64,000 nt of DNA from Paenibacillus sp. GSMTC-2017 (GCF_016019935.1 NZ_JAECMT010000001.1:930022-994021); one strand, 5' to 3'. Shown: positions 35,895-46,206, numbered from the stretch's first letter. The notes: a model not told the origin generated them from the letters alone. A program made the numbers and translations.

Positions 35895-38102
35895 TTATTG
35901 TAACTTGAATTGTGCTAACGATTCCTTTAGCCCTCGAGATACTGCATCCAGCTTTTCGGACAAATGGACTAAGCTTTCACTAATATTAAGTTGCTCAGTG
36001 CTAAGCGATGCTACTTCCTCAGAAGTTGCTGATGACTCTTCGGCTACCGAGCTAACATTAGTCATTGCTTCCGCAAGAACAGATTGCGATTGATCCAAAT
36101 CATTTACTGAACTCGTTACACTATCAAGCTTTTGAACAAACTGACCCATTTGATTTTGAACGCTTATAAATATTCCATTTGCTTCTTTAACAGAGCTAAT
36201 TTGTTGTTGGAACATCGGGTACGCTTCTGACAATACGCTTACCGTTTCATCAATTTCAGTTCTTATTTTTTTCGTTATTGTTGCAACAATATCAATAGAT
36301 TTTCTTGACTGATCCGCAAGCCCTCTAATCTCATCAGCAACAACCATAAATCCTTTTCCTGCTTCACCTGCACGAGCTGCTTCAATTGTTGCATTCAGAG
36401 ACAATATATTCGTTTGTTTCGTAAGATTGTTTAACACATCCAATATTTTAACGATAGATCCTGTACTTTCTTTTAGTGCATCAACCTTCTGAACCATAGA
36501 ACGTGTCATTTCTTCCGTCATACTGGTTTGTTCAATTAACGTCCCCATATATGATGTACCTTGTCCACTTGCTTTCTCTACTTGAGCTGCTGATTGAACC
36601 ATTTCTTCATTAGCATCGATCACTTTTTTCATATGTATAGTAATATGTCCTGTTAAATCGGTGCCTCTCTCCGCTTCAACTGCTAAATTAGTCGCTCCAC
36701 CTGCAATTTCCTCAGTTGCTAACGCAATCTCTTTTGCAGATACTGACGTCCTCCTAGAAGCCTCCGTCAAATCCGCTGCAGTCAGAAGCACTTCATCCGC
36801 AGAACGAGTCGTTTGAAGGGCAAGAGCAGTAATTTGCTCCATCATCCGATTGAAGCTGACGCTAAGTCCACCAATCTCATCTTTACGTTTCCTCATTGTT
36901 GAACGAATCGTTAAATTGCCTTCTGCACCTTCATTCATCAAATTACGTAGGTTAACGAGTGGTTTACCAACCGTAATAATGACTACTGCTCCTATCGATA
37001 TTGCAATAATTGCAGCAACGATTGCCGTTATCCAAGTCATATTACGAATGGACTCAGCATCTTTGACAAGCTCTTCAACTGGAATTGTTCCTACCAACTT
37101 CCAATCCATTGAGGTTAATGCTTTATACACGGCAAGAACTTCTTCACCCTCTGAAGTCGAAACCGCCCTCGCCCCATTGTTCGCTTCATCTCCCGTTGTA
37201 GGTAAACTCACTTTTGCAGGTAATCCGATAAATGACATATCATTTGCAAGTACATAGTTACCATTAGAATCAATAATCGACAATTCACTTTCTTCACCTA
37301 GAACAACATCACTATATCGTTTACTAATGATATCTGCTTCCAATTCTATTAAGATTAAATAAGAAGCACCACTCGATGCACCATCTTTAAGTAGGCGGCT
37401 TAAACCGATCGTTGGTTCGCTGCTTATTATCGATATTCCGTTTGCATGAGGTGCTATCCATTCCACTTTTCCGTCTAGCTCGATCGTTTTTTGATACCAA
37501 TCGGTTTTTGATAACGCTTCTGCCCTCGTTTTTAATGATGAACCTGATGAAATAACATGGAGTCCATCTTTGAGGGGAAATAACATAATACCTTTAATTG
37601 TATTGTTACTGATGGTATAACCTTGTATAATTTCGTTCAAATCTCTTACTGCCTCGTAGCTGACATATTCGTCTTCACTCAAGACAAGATCGACTAAATT
37701 ATGAAATTCTCTGTCTATTAATATTTGTAGTGATAAGTCTTCATATGTTTTGAAAATAACGTCTAAATTGCTCGCAACTTGATTAATTGTTTGAAGACTA
37801 GCATTAGACACTTTTTTCTCTACCATCGTTCTTGCTTCGGAATACGCCATAAGTCCCACTGTCAATACACAGACCAATATGCTACCAAAAATAACGATAA
37901 ATAGCTTCATACCTACCGATCTGAGTGGATTAAAAACTCCAGATCCTTTAAACGTACCCTTTGCTTTTTCCGCGCCACTTATTGACGAATGATTTTGCGA
38001 ACCATCATTTAATGATTCTCCTGGAGTAGAAAGAGTATTACTTTCTTTACCTCCTTTTTTTCTCGAAAAAAACTTCGGCTTATTATTGAGATTACCCGTC
38101 AT
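35895..38102 (-). CDS. Methyl-accepting chemotaxis protein (tandem copy B)
   Basis: The ATG at 38102 follows AAAGGCGGTG by nine bases (the frame opens at 38141); this gives 735 residues. The plan is the same as copy A: a cytosolic N-tail rich in Ser and Lys, helix 1 ([20 protein letters not shown]), dCache-like sensor, helix 2, HAMP and the signalling hairpin ([20 protein letters not shown]). The signalling domains of the two copies are nearly identical while the sensors differ, which points to duplication followed by sensor divergence for a different ligand. It has its own sigma-A-like promoter. No flagellar or che gene is nearby. Confidence 0.9.
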   Translation of the reverse strand: MTGNLNNKPKFFSRKKGGKESNTLSTPGESLNDGSQNHSSISGAEKAKGTFKGSGVFNPLRSVGMKLFIVIFGSILVCVLTVGLMAYSEARTMVEKKVSNASLQTINQVASNLDVIFKTYEDLSLQILIDREFHNLVDLVLSEDEYVSYEAVRDLNEIIQGYTISNNTIKGIMLFPLKDGLHVISSGSSLKTRAEALSKTDWYQKTIELDGKVEWIAPHANGISIISSEPTIGLSRLLKDGASSGASYLILIELEADIISKRYSDVVLGEESELSIIDSNGNYVLANDMSFIGLPAKVSLPTTGDEANNGARAVSTSEGEEVLAVYKALTSMDWKLVGTIPVEELVKDAESIRNMTWITAIVAAIIAISIGAVVIITVGKPLVNLRNLMNEGAEGNLTIRSTMRKRKDEIGGLSVSFNRMMEQITALALQTTRSADEVLLTAADLTEASRRTSVSAKEIALATEEIAGGATNLAVEAERGTDLTGHITIHMKKVIDANEEMVQSAAQVEKASGQGTSYMGTLIEQTSMTEEMTRSMVQKVDALKESTGSIVKILDVLNNLTKQTNILSLNATIEAARAGEAGKGFMVVADEIRGLADQSRKSIDIVATITKKIRTEIDETVSVLSEAYPMFQQQISSVKEANGIFISVQNQMGQFVQKLDSVTSSVNDLDQSQSVLAEAMTNVSSVAEESSATSEEVASLSTEQLNISESLVHLSEKLDAVSRGLKESLAQFKLQ

Positions 38103-38193
38103 GTTGGATAACACCGCCTTTGGTATGGTAGATATATACATCTTTCAATAAATATATCGAAAAATGTCGAATATTGAAAAAAGTGATAGTTCT

Positions 38194-38222
38194 ATTATTT
38201 GGTATAAATGAAAAGTTGTCAA
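38194..38222 (-). promoter_or_regulatory. Sigma-A-like promoter of chemoreceptor copy B
   Basis: On the minus strand TTGACA (38217-38222), a 17-base spacer, AATAAT (38194-38199), about 90 bases upstream of the start codon. No good sigma-D box (TAAA, GCCGATAT) was found at this gene. Confidence 0.65.
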
Positions 38223-38280
38223 TTCAAAAAATATCCACGTTATGTAACTAATATAGATGAGTCTTTATCGAAATAAATAA

Positions 38281-38335
38281 AAAAAAGCAGTCAAATACGT
38301 CCTATTACAGAACGAATGAGACTGCATATTTGAAT
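38281..38335 (-). terminator. Terminator after the U32 gene pair
   Basis: GCAGTC (38287-38292) pairs with GACTGC (38330-38335) around a large loop with weak inner pairing. Eight U residues follow on the minus strand, which supports termination. Confidence 0.6.
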
Positions 38336-38359
38336 ATAAATCATTATTTTATTTAAAAA

Positions 38360-39616
38360 TTATCGAATCCGTTTACGCATCATGTCCATCGCTTTTACTG
38401 GTTTTAGAGTACGAATACGTACATGCTCCATTGGATGTTTTGCTGCATCTAAAGGTTGTCCTTCAGCATTTGTAAGTTCCGTAACTGTTTGCTTAAAGAA
38501 CGTTCCACCTGGTCCGACAAACTCTACTTCTTGGCCAACTTTAAAGTGATTACGCTGTTGCAATAGTGCGAAGCCCGTTTTTTCGTTGTACTCAAGTACG
38601 ATACCTGCAAAATCGTAAGGTGCTGCTTTCTCCTCTGGCTCGTAAATATGATCTTCCGCACCAGGTGTATCTAAGAAGAAGCCCGTGTTAAGCGGTCGAT
38701 TTGCCGCTTTATTCATTTCGTCAATCCATTCCTGTTTCGTCTCAAAATGTTCTGGATCAGCGAAATAAGCATCGATCGCTTGACGATACACGTTAACTAC
38801 TGTAGCAACATAATGGATACTCTTCATTCGACCTTCAATCTTAAAGCTATCTACCCCAACCTCAATGAGTTCAGGTAAATAATCGATCATACAGAGATCT
38901 TTGGAACCCATCGTAAATTGATCTTCCCCCTGCTCGTACATCGGGGCATCATCAACAAATAAATCATATTTCCATCGACAAGATTGGCAACAACCACCAC
39001 GATTCGAGTCTCTATCCGTAAAGTGATTAGACAATACACATCGTCCTGAATAGGAGGAACACATTGCACCGTGGATGAACGCTTCTATCTCGATATCAAC
39101 ATGTTTTTTAATCTCAGCAATATCTGCAAAGCTCGTTTCACGAGCGAGAACGACACGCGGTAAGCCCTCTTCTTTCCAAAATTGTACGGCTTGCCAGTTC
39201 ATTGTCGATTGTTGCGTACTTAGATGAACTTCTAGTTTAGGTGCAACACGTTGTGCGGTCTCGATAATGACCGGATCAGCAGCAATAATTGCTGCAATTC
39301 CTGCCTCTTCCAGATTACGCAAATAGTCTTCCAATCCGCTCACATCTTCGTTATGTGCATATATATTTGTTGCGACGAACACTTTTGCACCATATCGATT
39401 GGCGAATTCAACGCCTTCCTTCATCTCTTCAAAGCTGAAATTGCCCGCATTAGAGCGAAGTCCGTACTTTTGACCACCGATATAAACTGCGTCAGCTCCA
39501 TAATGCACCGCAAATTTCAGTTTTTCCAAGTTGCCTGCTGGGGCCAACAGCTCAGGTCGATCCAAGCGATTTCGCTTACCTTTATAACGTGGTGCAGCTT
39601 TTGTTGTACTAGTCAT
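38360..39616 (-). CDS. yrrO: Peptidase U32 family protein, probable tRNA hydroxylation protein (YrrO/TrhP2-like)
   Basis: The ATG at 39616 has AGGAGGTG nine bases upstream and is preferred over 39643; this gives 418 residues. The N-terminal RPELLAPAGNLEKLKFAVHYGADAVYIG and GFANRYGAKVFVA-type motifs, with the four Cys of CSSYSGRCVLSNH and GGCCQSCRWKYD, are the U32 signature. In related proteins (RlhA, TrhP) these Cys bind an iron-sulfur cluster. In B. subtilis the YrrN/YrrO pair makes 5-hydroxyuridine in tRNA from prephenate. The C-terminal 80 residues form the usual beta-barrel (FALLQQRNHFKVGQEVEFVG). It is the second gene of a pair, 27 bases after yrrN. Confidence 0.85.
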   Translation of the reverse strand: MTSTTKAAPRYKGKRNRLDRPELLAPAGNLEKLKFAVHYGADAVYIGGQKYGLRSNAGNFSFEEMKEGVEFANRYGAKVFVATNIYAHNEDVSGLEDYLRNLEEAGIAAIIAADPVIIETAQRVAPKLEVHLSTQQSTMNWQAVQFWKEEGLPRVVLARETSFADIAEIKKHVDIEIEAFIHGAMCSSYSGRCVLSNHFTDRDSNRGGCCQSCRWKYDLFVDDAPMYEQGEDQFTMGSKDLCMIDYLPELIEVGVDSFKIEGRMKSIHYVATVVNVYRQAIDAYFADPEHFETKQEWIDEMNKAANRPLNTGFFLDTPGAEDHIYEPEEKAAPYDFAGIVLEYNEKTGFALLQQRNHFKVGQEVEFVGPGGTFFKQTVTELTNAEGQPLDAAKHPMEHVRIRTLKPVKAMDMMRKRIR

Positions 39617-39643
39617 TTCTGTTAACACCTCCTGCACTTCCAA

Positions 39644-40576
39644 TTAATATACTTGTTCTTTATAAAAGAAGCCGTAGCTTAACTCTCTATTAGCGTCCTG
39701 AATCTCTCTAATCGGATCAAGCCATTCATCTTGGAACGAATAACCTTCAGGATCGGCCAAATAAGCGTCAATGACCATTCGATATGCTTTAATAACCGTT
39801 TCATTATACTCTATTGACTTCAATATTCCTTCTACTTTTAAGCTATCCACAGAAATTACCATGAGTTCATGCAAGTTTTCCAACATACAGATATCATCCG
39901 CACTCATAATATGGGTACCATTAGCGTCCTCATAGATTGGGAATCGCTCACCCGGTCGTTCAGCTTCCGTTAAATAAAGCCCACGCTCCTGATCGACATT
40001 TACTGTTTGTTCACTCGTACCTTGATGCTCCATATAACTATTAACAAGTGAACGCTTAGAATGGTAGATATTCGTCATACCATGTACTTGAACCTGTATT
40101 TGAAGATCTGACTGACTTTTTGTATCTTCAATCTGCTCCATATTTAGCTCACGAGCCATTACGTAACGAGTAGCTCCTCTACGCGACCAATATTGTGCAG
40201 TCACAATATTGGTTGAGGTCATTTCCGCATTCCAATGCAAATCCATACCGGGTGCTGACGTTTTTGCTGCCATCAGTACAGCAGGATCACCAAATACGAT
40301 TGCATCAACACCAGCTTGATGAAGCGCAGCTATATATTCCGGCAAACCTTCTAACGTCGCATTATCAATTAAATTATTAATAGCAACGTAGATGCGAACA
40401 CCCTTCGGCTTCGCCAGCAGAACCGCCTCCTGAATCATAGCAAGCGTAAATTGTCCTGCTAGACGTGCCCCATAACGAGCTTCACCGATGACAAAAGCAT
40501 CAGCGCCTGCAGCGATTAATCGCTCCAGTTCCTCGATAGACGCAGCGGTCGTGAGTAATTCTGGTTTGTACGACAT
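39644..40576 (-). CDS. yrrN: Peptidase U32 family protein, probable tRNA hydroxylation partner (YrrN/TrhP1-like)
   Basis: A 310-residue protein with KPELLTTAASIEELERLIAA, GADAFVIGEARYGAR and NAEMTSTNIVTAQYW, the U32 fold. It lacks the CxxxxxxC/CCxxC iron-sulfur cluster motif of its partner, as does YrrN, so it is likely the non-cluster subunit of the pair. Gene order (mltG, yrrN, yrrO) is that of B. subtilis, except that the methyltransferase gene trmR (yrrM) between mltG and yrrN is absent here. Its role is tRNA wobble-uridine hydroxylation by analogy. Confidence 0.82.
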   Translation of the reverse strand: MSYKPELLTTAASIEELERLIAAGADAFVIGEARYGARLAGQFTLAMIQEAVLLAKPKGVRIYVAINNLIDNATLEGLPEYIAALHQAGVDAIVFGDPAVLMAAKTSAPGMDLHWNAEMTSTNIVTAQYWSRRGATRYVMARELNMEQIEDTKSQSDLQIQVQVHGMTNIYHSKRSLVNSYMEHQGTSEQTVNVDQERGLYLTEAERPGERFPIYEDANGTHIMSADDICMLENLHELMVISVDSLKVEGILKSIEYNETVIKAYRMVIDAYLADPEGYSFQDEWLDPIREIQDANRELSYGFFYKEQVY

Positions 40577-40619
40577 AGTTGATCTCCCTCATGATTAGAC
40601 TTATAGCTTCCACACGATC

Positions 40620-41747
40620 TTACTGTGCAGTTTCATTGCTTTTTTCAATATTGCGTAAATGTTCCTTGTACGATTTTGCAAACAAATGCGATTGAGTACC
40701 GTCTTTTTTCGTAACATAATACAAATAATCTGTATCTGCTGGATATAATGCCGCTTCAATCGATGCTAAGCTAGGGCTTGCAATTGGTCCTGGAGGCAAT
40801 CCATCCACTTCATACGTGTTATAGGGACTATCGATTTTTAGATCTTTATGGAATAATCGTTCTTTGGGCGCGTCTAACGCATATTGGACAGTAGCATCTA
40901 TTTGCAGACGCATTGGCGCTTTTAAGCGATTCATAATAACTCCTGCAACAAGCGCACGTTCCTCGTCAACAACAACCTCACGTTCAACTAAAGAAGCTAT
41001 CGTCAATATTTCATGAAGCGATTTCCCCGAATCTTCTAAAACATCTTGCCAACCATCAGGCAAAGTACCAAGCTTACGATCCGTCTCCACTAACATACGG
41101 GTAATGATATCTTCCTCTGTACTTTCTTTCTTAAGTTCATAGGTTTCAGGGAATAGGTACCCTTCTAATCGTTTATGCAAGTTTTTCTTGTTTGCAACTG
41201 CAAGCACGGATTCTGCATCTGCCCATACTCGATTACTCTCTGCAAGCTCCAGGAACTTGGCTTTATCGATTACACCTTCAGAAGAAAGTTTATCTGCTAT
41301 TTGTAACAAGGTGAAGCCTTCAGGTATAGTAAACTTGATCGTCTCAGCTTCTATCGTTTCTCCAGCATTGAGCTTGTCTATGATTGCTTCCTTTTTCATA
41401 CCCGGATTCAGCTCATATAACCCTGCCTGGAAACGTGAACCTTCATCCTTAAGTTGCAAATAATAGCTAAACACAAAGCCACTTTTGATAATCCCATTTT
41501 CCTCAAGTGTATCTGCTACTGAATTAGCAGACATCCCGCGTGAAATCGATATTTTTTTCACTTCACCCTTAGGCATAGGCTGCAATTTGCTCCATACATA
41601 ATAAGCTCCGCTTCCCGCGACAATTGCCATAATACTAAGCAAGCTTATGACAACCCACATCGTTATTTTCCAACGTTTCGGGCCAACTTGAGTTCTCTTG
41701 TGTTTCTTCTTTTTATTGTGAGCAGGCTTTTCTTCCAACTTATCCAA
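40620..41747 (-). CDS. mltG: Endolytic transglycosylase MltG
   Basis: A YceG-like protein. The frame opens at 41813, but that stretch carries the terminator at 41776-41806. The TTG at 41745-41747 has AGAGGGTG seven bases upstream and is preferred (375 residues). A basic cytosolic tail (HNKKKKHKRTQ) precedes one transmembrane helix (MWVVISLLSIMAIVAGSGAY), a LysM-like region (ISISRGMSANSVADTLEENG) and the YceG catalytic core with LTIASLVEREVV (the catalytic Glu) and YNTYEVDGLPPGPIASPS. It cleaves nascent peptidoglycan and limits glycan strand length. It belongs to the alaS-ireB-ruvX-mltG cluster but is separated from it by a terminator, so it must have its own promoter or depend on readthrough. 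Confidence 0.9.
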   Translation of the reverse strand: MDKLEEKPAHNKKKKHKRTQVGPKRWKITMWVVISLLSIMAIVAGSGAYYVWSKLQPMPKGEVKKISISRGMSANSVADTLEENGIIKSGFVFSYYLQLKDEGSRFQAGLYELNPGMKKEAIIDKLNAGETIEAETIKFTIPEGFTLLQIADKLSSEGVIDKAKFLELAESNRVWADAESVLAVANKKNLHKRLEGYLFPETYELKKESTEEDIITRMLVETDRKLGTLPDGWQDVLEDSGKSLHEILTIASLVEREVVVDEERALVAGVIMNRLKAPMRLQIDATVQYALDAPKERLFHKDLKIDSPYNTYEVDGLPPGPIASPSLASIEAALYPADTDYLYYVTKKDGTQSHLFAKSYKEHLRNIEKSNETAQ

Positions 41748-41775
41748 ATCTCTACACCCTCTTCTGAAAGTTTCC

Positions 41776-41806
41776 GAAAAAAAGAGCGGTTGCAAGCCGC
41801 CCTCTT
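41776..41806 (-). terminator. Terminator between the DUF1292 gene and mltG
   Basis: A GC-rich hairpin (AAGAGGGCGG ... CCGCTCTT on the minus strand, loop TTGCAA) followed by seven U residues. It lies 54 bases after the DUF1292 stop and ends the alaS-ireB-ruvX operon. Confidence 0.88.
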
Positions 41807-41859
41807 GGTTCAACTATAAGAAAGTATGTCTTTAAACGCTAGACAGTCATTCATTACTA

Positions 41860-42168
41860 TTAAGGTCTTTCGTCATTTGCGAAAAGTAGATCGTCGTATG
41901 CTTCCGAAGCTGTTTCCCATTCTTCATCATCTTCGATCGTCTCAAGAGCAGGTTCACCGTTACCTACAATAACTCGGAATAGCTCAACTTCGTCTTCTCC
42001 GCGCATCGCTTCGCTCTGAAGTGCTGCGTAGATAACATCGCCAATTTGAAACTCATCTTTGATACTGAACAATTCAGCAACGCCTTCTTCGGAAATAAGT
42101 TCAACATCATTGCCGAACGCTTCCTTCAAGTGGTTTAGCCTCTTTGGTGTGTTAGAGCTCTCAGACAT
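41860..42168 (-). CDS. DUF1292 family acidic protein, second copy
   Basis: A 102-residue very acidic protein. It resembles the preceding gene product (ELFSIKDEFQIGDVIYAALQ, EVELFRVIVGN, ETIEDDEEWETASEAYDDLL). It starts on the last base of the yrzB stop (TAATG at 42168). It has no membrane segment or Cys. DUF1292 (YrzB) is conserved beside ruvX in Bacillales and has no known function. A second copy in tandem here suggests duplication. Confidence 0.78.
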   Translation of the reverse strand: MSESSNTPKRLNHLKEAFGNDVELISEEGVAELFSIKDEFQIGDVIYAALQSEAMRGEDEVELFRVIVGNGEPALETIEDDEEWETASEAYDDLLFANDERP

Positions 42169-42464
42169 TACTCTTGCTCCTCCAATTCGCCAAGAAGCGT
42201 GTTGAACGTCTCCTCAACCATGTTCCACTCTTCTTCGTCCTCGATCGTATAAAGCTTAAGATCGTCTCCTTCTTCCTCATAACGGAAAGCATAAACTTCA
42301 TCTTCCTCGTCGTCAGCTCCGATAAGAGGTACAACCATCATATATTTTTTATCCGAATCATCTACTTCAAATTTCATAATGACTTCGAATTCTTCTTCGT
42401 TACCTTCTTCATCCGGAATATAAATAATTTCCGGCTCTTCGAATTGCAAGTCTTCCTTTGTCAT
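42168..42464 (-). CDS. yrzB: DUF1292 family acidic protein YrzB
   Basis: The ATG at 42464, with AAGGTGAGG six bases upstream, is preferred over the GTG at 42476; this gives 98 residues. It is very acidic, with IIYIPDEEGNEEEFEVIMKF and LYTIEDEEEWNMVEETFNTL, the DUF1292 pattern. It is conserved downstream of ruvX (yrrK) in Bacillales. Function unknown; a chaperone-like or regulatory role in cell envelope or recombination has been guessed only from its position. Confidence 0.83.
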   Translation of the reverse strand: MTKEDLQFEEPEIIYIPDEEGNEEEFEVIMKFEVDDSDKKYMMVVPLIGADDEEDEVYAFRYEEEGDDLKLYTIEDEEEWNMVEETFNTLLGELEEQE

Positions 42465-42472
42465 TGTTTCCC

Positions 42473-42889
42473 TCACCTTTTCGTTTTAGAATCGAGATAA
42501 TTTTGCAAAATGAGCGTTGCCGCCATTTTGTCTATCACTAGCTTTCTCTTCCTCCGGCTGACGTCCGCTTCTAGAAGCGTTCGCTCGGCAGCTACCGTAG
42601 TCAGCCTTTCATCCCAAAGGTGAACAGGTATATCTAACTTCAGCCTAATCTGATCGGCAAATGCGATGCAAATTTCACCACGCGGGCCGATGGAACCATT
42701 CATGTTTTTCGGTAAACCTACAACCATTTCGGAAACCTCATGCTCCTTCACCAGTTCAGCGATTCGATCAAGCTCTCCGCCATCACGTCTCTTCTCAACT
42801 GTAGTAAGACCTTGAGCTGTCCATCGGAATGCATCACTAACTGCCACCCCTATGTTGCGATCTCCATAATCTAATCCCATTACTCTCAT
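42473..42889 (-). CDS. ruvX: Holliday junction resolvase-like protein YqgF/RuvX
   Basis: A 138-residue protein with the RNase H-like YqgF fold: MRVMGLDYGDRNIGVAVSDA (first acidic residue), VGLPKNMNGSIGPRG and DERLTTVAAERTL, ending KMAATLILQNYLDS. In E. coli and Bacillus it is linked to pre-16S rRNA processing and to Holliday junction resolution. It is 20 bases from ireB and eight bases from yrzB, in the usual order. Confidence 0.92.
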   Translation of the reverse strand: MRVMGLDYGDRNIGVAVSDAFRWTAQGLTTVEKRRDGGELDRIAELVKEHEVSEMVVGLPKNMNGSIGPRGEICIAFADQIRLKLDIPVHLWDERLTTVAAERTLLEADVSRRKRKLVIDKMAATLILQNYLDSKTKR

Positions 42890-42909
42890 TCCATGTCCGG
42901 CCCCTTACG

Positions 42910-43176
42910 TTACTCTTTCTTATGCTGCAAGTAAAACCGGACCAACTCTTCAATCAATTCGTCGCGTTCCTTCTTGCGAATCAAACTTCTGGCATTGTTG
43001 TGCCGCGGTATATACGCGGGGTCACCGGACAGCAAATACCCAACGATCTGGTTAATTGGGTTATACTCTTTCTCCAGAAGCGCTTCGTGCACCTGCAAAA
43101 GAATATCCCCAGAAGAAGTCTCTACCCCCTCCGCCTTCACGTTAAACTTCATTGTTTGGTCCATAGAACTCATCAA
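42910..43176 (-). CDS. ireB: IreB family regulatory phosphoprotein (YrzL)
   Basis: The ATG at 43176 ([10 protein letters not shown]) with GAGGTG six bases upstream matches the start of known YrzL/IreB proteins; the frame opens at 43194. It has 88 residues with [20 protein letters not shown] and [19 protein letters not shown]. In Enterococcus IreB is phosphorylated by the Ser/Thr kinase IreK and modulates cephalosporin resistance. The kinase-target Thr at the N-terminus (DQTMKF) is conserved. It lies between alaS and ruvX, as in B. subtilis. Confidence 0.92.
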   Translation of the reverse strand: MMSSMDQTMKFNVKAEGVETSSGDILLQVHEALLEKEYNPINQIVGYLLSGDPAYIPRHNNARSLIRKKERDELIEELVRFYLQHKKE

Positions 43177-43225
43177 CAGCACCTCGCTTTCCAAAACACA
43201 TCCTAAAAATTGTTGCCTAACTCTA

Positions 43226-45859
43226 TCATATCACATTCGCCCTACTCATAACCAGTTCTTCTACAAGCTTAAGTGCCTCATCCAGCTTAGTAACGTCCTT
43301 GCCACCAGCTTGTGCCATATCTGGTCTGCCTCCGCCATTACCGCCACATACGACTGCAGCTTCCTTAATAATGTTGCCTGCATGGAAACCTTGCTTAACC
43401 AGATCAGCCGACACTGCCGCTGCAAGATTAACCTTATCGTCTTGTATAGCACCTAATACGATAACGCTTGATCCAAGTTTCAACTTTAACTCATCAACAA
43501 TGCCGCGAAGTGCGTCCATTGATGGAGCATTCACTTTCGTGCAAAGTATAGTGATGTCTCCAACCTTAATCGCACTCGACTCTAGAGAACCCGCTTCAAT
43601 GCGACTTAACTTAGCCTGCAACGACTCATTCTCACGAGAAAGTTCTTTCACTTGTCCGAATAGTGTCTCGATACGTTTAGGCACATCCGCTACATTTGAT
43701 TTGAGTAGAGCTGCCGATTGTTTGAGTAACTCAACTTGATCTTCATAATACGTATAAGCATGCTTACCTGTAACGGCTTCGATACGTCTTACACCTGAAC
43801 CGATTCCGCTCTCCGAAAGAAGCTTAAACAATCCAATTTGTGACGTATTGCCGACATGGCAACCGCCGCATAACTCAAGGCTGTAATCCCCTACACGAAC
43901 GACACGTACTACATCGCCATATTTTTCGCCAAAGAGCGCCATTGCTCCAAGTGCCTTAGCTTCAGCAAGCGAATTATTCGAAATTTCAACATCTGTACCA
44001 ATCCAAATTTGCTCGTTAACTTTGCGCTCAATTGTAGCAAGTTCTTCTGCTGTAATGCTGCCAAAGTGCGAGAAGTCAAAGCGTAGACGGTCACCTTCAA
44101 CGAGTGAACCTGCTTGATTAACATGATCGCCTAATGTTTCTTTTAGTGCTTTATGCAATAGATGAGTAGCCGTATGGTTTTTAATAATATCTTCACGAGT
44201 TGATCTAGCAACTGATGCTGTTACAGATGCTCCAGATTTAACTGTCCCGGATAAGACAACAGCATGATGAATGCTTTGACCATGCGGAGCTTTAGTAACA
44301 TCCTCAACACGTAGCTCAAACCCTTCACCAGCAATCGTACCGATATCTCCGATTTGACCGCCGCTTTCTGCATAAAACGGTGTACGATCTAGAATGATCA
44401 CAACTTGGCTGCCTCCACTAGCAACTTCTACAAATGCGTCATCCGACATAACTGCAATAATTTTGGATTCAGTTACCAATTCATTATAGCCAACAAATTC
44501 GCTTTTATCCGTAAAAGCAGCGAGCGGACCGCCTTGTACCTTCATACTGCCTGTATCCTGACGTGCAGAGCGAGCACGATCACGTTGTGCTTCCATCGCT
44601 GCATCGAAGCCCTCACGGTCAACCGACATTCCATGTTCAGCCGCAAAGTCTTCTGTCAGATCGAATGGGAATCCGAATGTATCATAAAGTTTAAACGCAT
44701 TTTCACCATTAATGGTAGTAACGCCTGCACTGCTCGCTTGTTTAACCAAATCAGACAACAAGATCAAGCCATCTGACAATGTTTCGTGGAAACGCTCCTC
44801 TTCGGTACGAATAACACGCTCAATAAACTCCTGCTTCTCGACAACTTCTGGATAGTAGCTACCCATAATATCAGCTACAACTGGTGTAAGCTCAAACAAG
44901 AATGGACGATCCACACCAAGCATCTTTCCGTAGCGCACTGCACGACGAAGCAATCTGCGAATAATATATCCGCGTCCTTCATTGGAAGGCATAACGCCAT
45001 CACCAACAGAGAAAGCAACCGTACGAACATGGTCAGCAATAACTTTTAGTGCTACATCGTGTTCTTCATTTGTTTTGTACGTTACTCCCGCAATTTCACA
45101 AGTACGATCAATAAGTGGGCGGAATAGATCAGTGTCGAAGTTGGAGTCAACGTCTTGAATGATAGACGCCAAACGCTCAAGTCCTGCACCAGTATCAATA
45201 TTTTTATTTGGTAGCGGCGTATAGCTGCCATCTTTATTATGATTAAACTGAGTAAATACGAGGTTCCACACTTCTAGGAAACGCTCATTCTCGCCACCCG
45301 GCCAACATTCTGGATCGGATAGATCTCCATACTTGTCGCCACGGTCATAGAAAATTTCTGTACATGGACCACATGGGCCTTCACCAATATCCCAAAAATT
45401 ATCTTCAAGTTTGTAAATACGCTCAACGGGAAGTCCAATCTTTTCTTTCCAGAAAAGGAATGCCTCTTCATCTTCCGGATAAACCGTTACTGACAAACGC
45501 TCAGGATCGAAGCCGATCCATTTCTTGTCCGTAAGAAATTCCCAAGCCCATGTAATAACTTCTTCTTTAAAGTAGTCGCCAATGGAAAAATTACCCAGCA
45601 TCTCAAAGAAAGTGTGATGTCTACGTGTTTTGCCGACGTTTTCAATATCGTTTGTACGAATACATTTTTGTGAATTAGTAATGCGTGGATTATCAGGAAT
45701 AACACGTCCGTCAAAATAAGGCTTAAGCGGCGCCATACCAGCATTTATCCATAACAATGAAGGGTCGTTATGTGGAACAAGAGATGCACTCGGTTCAATT
45801 TTGTGTCCCTTTTCTTCAAAAAATGTTAACCATTTCGATCTTATTTCACTTGCTTTCAT
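43226..45859 (-). CDS. alaS: Alanine--tRNA ligase
   Basis: A complete 877-residue class II synthetase. It has [20 protein letters not shown], motif 2 ([20 protein letters not shown]), [10 protein letters not shown] (motif 3 region), the editing domain [11 protein letters not shown] and CGGCHVGNT (zinc site), and the C-Ala domain ending [15 protein letters not shown]. It charges tRNA-Ala and removes mis-charged Ser or Gly. GGGAGG precedes the ATG by eight bases. It is controlled by the T-box leader upstream and a consensus sigma-A promoter (46178-46206). Confidence 0.97.
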   Translation of the reverse strand: MKASEIRSKWLTFFEEKGHKIEPSASLVPHNDPSLLWINAGMAPLKPYFDGRVIPDNPRITNSQKCIRTNDIENVGKTRRHHTFFEMLGNFSIGDYFKEEVITWAWEFLTDKKWIGFDPERLSVTVYPEDEEAFLFWKEKIGLPVERIYKLEDNFWDIGEGPCGPCTEIFYDRGDKYGDLSDPECWPGGENERFLEVWNLVFTQFNHNKDGSYTPLPNKNIDTGAGLERLASIIQDVDSNFDTDLFRPLIDRTCEIAGVTYKTNEEHDVALKVIADHVRTVAFSVGDGVMPSNEGRGYIIRRLLRRAVRYGKMLGVDRPFLFELTPVVADIMGSYYPEVVEKQEFIERVIRTEEERFHETLSDGLILLSDLVKQASSAGVTTINGENAFKLYDTFGFPFDLTEDFAAEHGMSVDREGFDAAMEAQRDRARSARQDTGSMKVQGGPLAAFTDKSEFVGYNELVTESKIIAVMSDDAFVEVASGGSQVVIILDRTPFYAESGGQIGDIGTIAGEGFELRVEDVTKAPHGQSIHHAVVLSGTVKSGASVTASVARSTREDIIKNHTATHLLHKALKETLGDHVNQAGSLVEGDRLRFDFSHFGSITAEELATIERKVNEQIWIGTDVEISNNSLAEAKALGAMALFGEKYGDVVRVVRVGDYSLELCGGCHVGNTSQIGLFKLLSESGIGSGVRRIEAVTGKHAYTYYEDQVELLKQSAALLKSNVADVPKRIETLFGQVKELSRENESLQAKLSRIEAGSLESSAIKVGDITILCTKVNAPSMDALRGIVDELKLKLGSSVIVLGAIQDDKVNLAAAVSADLVKQGFHAGNIIKEAAVVCGGNGGGRPDMAQAGGKDVTKLDEALKLVEELVMSRANVI

Positions 45860-45901
45860 CGTATATTCCTCCCAAGTTATTCTGCTTTAGTCAAAAATAC
45901 A

Positions 45902-46160
45902 GAAAAAAGCCCCTGTCATAGACAGGGACGAATTAGTTTCGCGGTACCACCCTGGTTATTACGCGAAGTACAACGTAATCTCCTTAATAGACAATAACGG
46001 GTCCAACCGGTGAAGTTCATTCACACTCCGAAAAGAGCTTTCGGCCACTCTTCGCCATGAGCACTCTCTCAACCATCGCTTACCGTAACTACGGTTATTA
46101 AACGAAGGAACGCTCTCTCTGGCTGACGGGCAATGGCTTACTTCATTTCGTCAACGATTT
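45902..46160 (-). promoter_or_regulatory. T-box riboswitch of alaS
   Basis: On the minus strand the conserved T-box word GGGTGGTACCGCG (45941-45954) is followed by an intrinsic terminator: stem CCCTGTC/GACAGGG at about 45904-45930 and a U6 tract. Upstream lies about 200 bases of structured stem I-III sequence. The UGGU of the T box matches the discriminator A of tRNA-Ala. A GCU in AGAGTGCTCATGG is a possible Ala specifier but I cannot fold the stem with certainty. Uncharged tRNA-Ala should block termination and raise alaS expression. Confidence 0.92.
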
Positions 46161-46177
46161 TTAACCTATATGCTCAA

Positions 46178-46206
46178 ATTATATCTACCCTCTATGAGGC
46201 TGTCAA
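46178..46206 (-). promoter_or_regulatory. Consensus sigma-A promoter of alaS
   Basis: Perfect TTGACA (46201-46206), a 17-base spacer and TATAAT (46178-46183) on the minus strand. The -35 box overlaps the last codon and stop of the upstream AI-2E gene. Confidence 0.93.
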
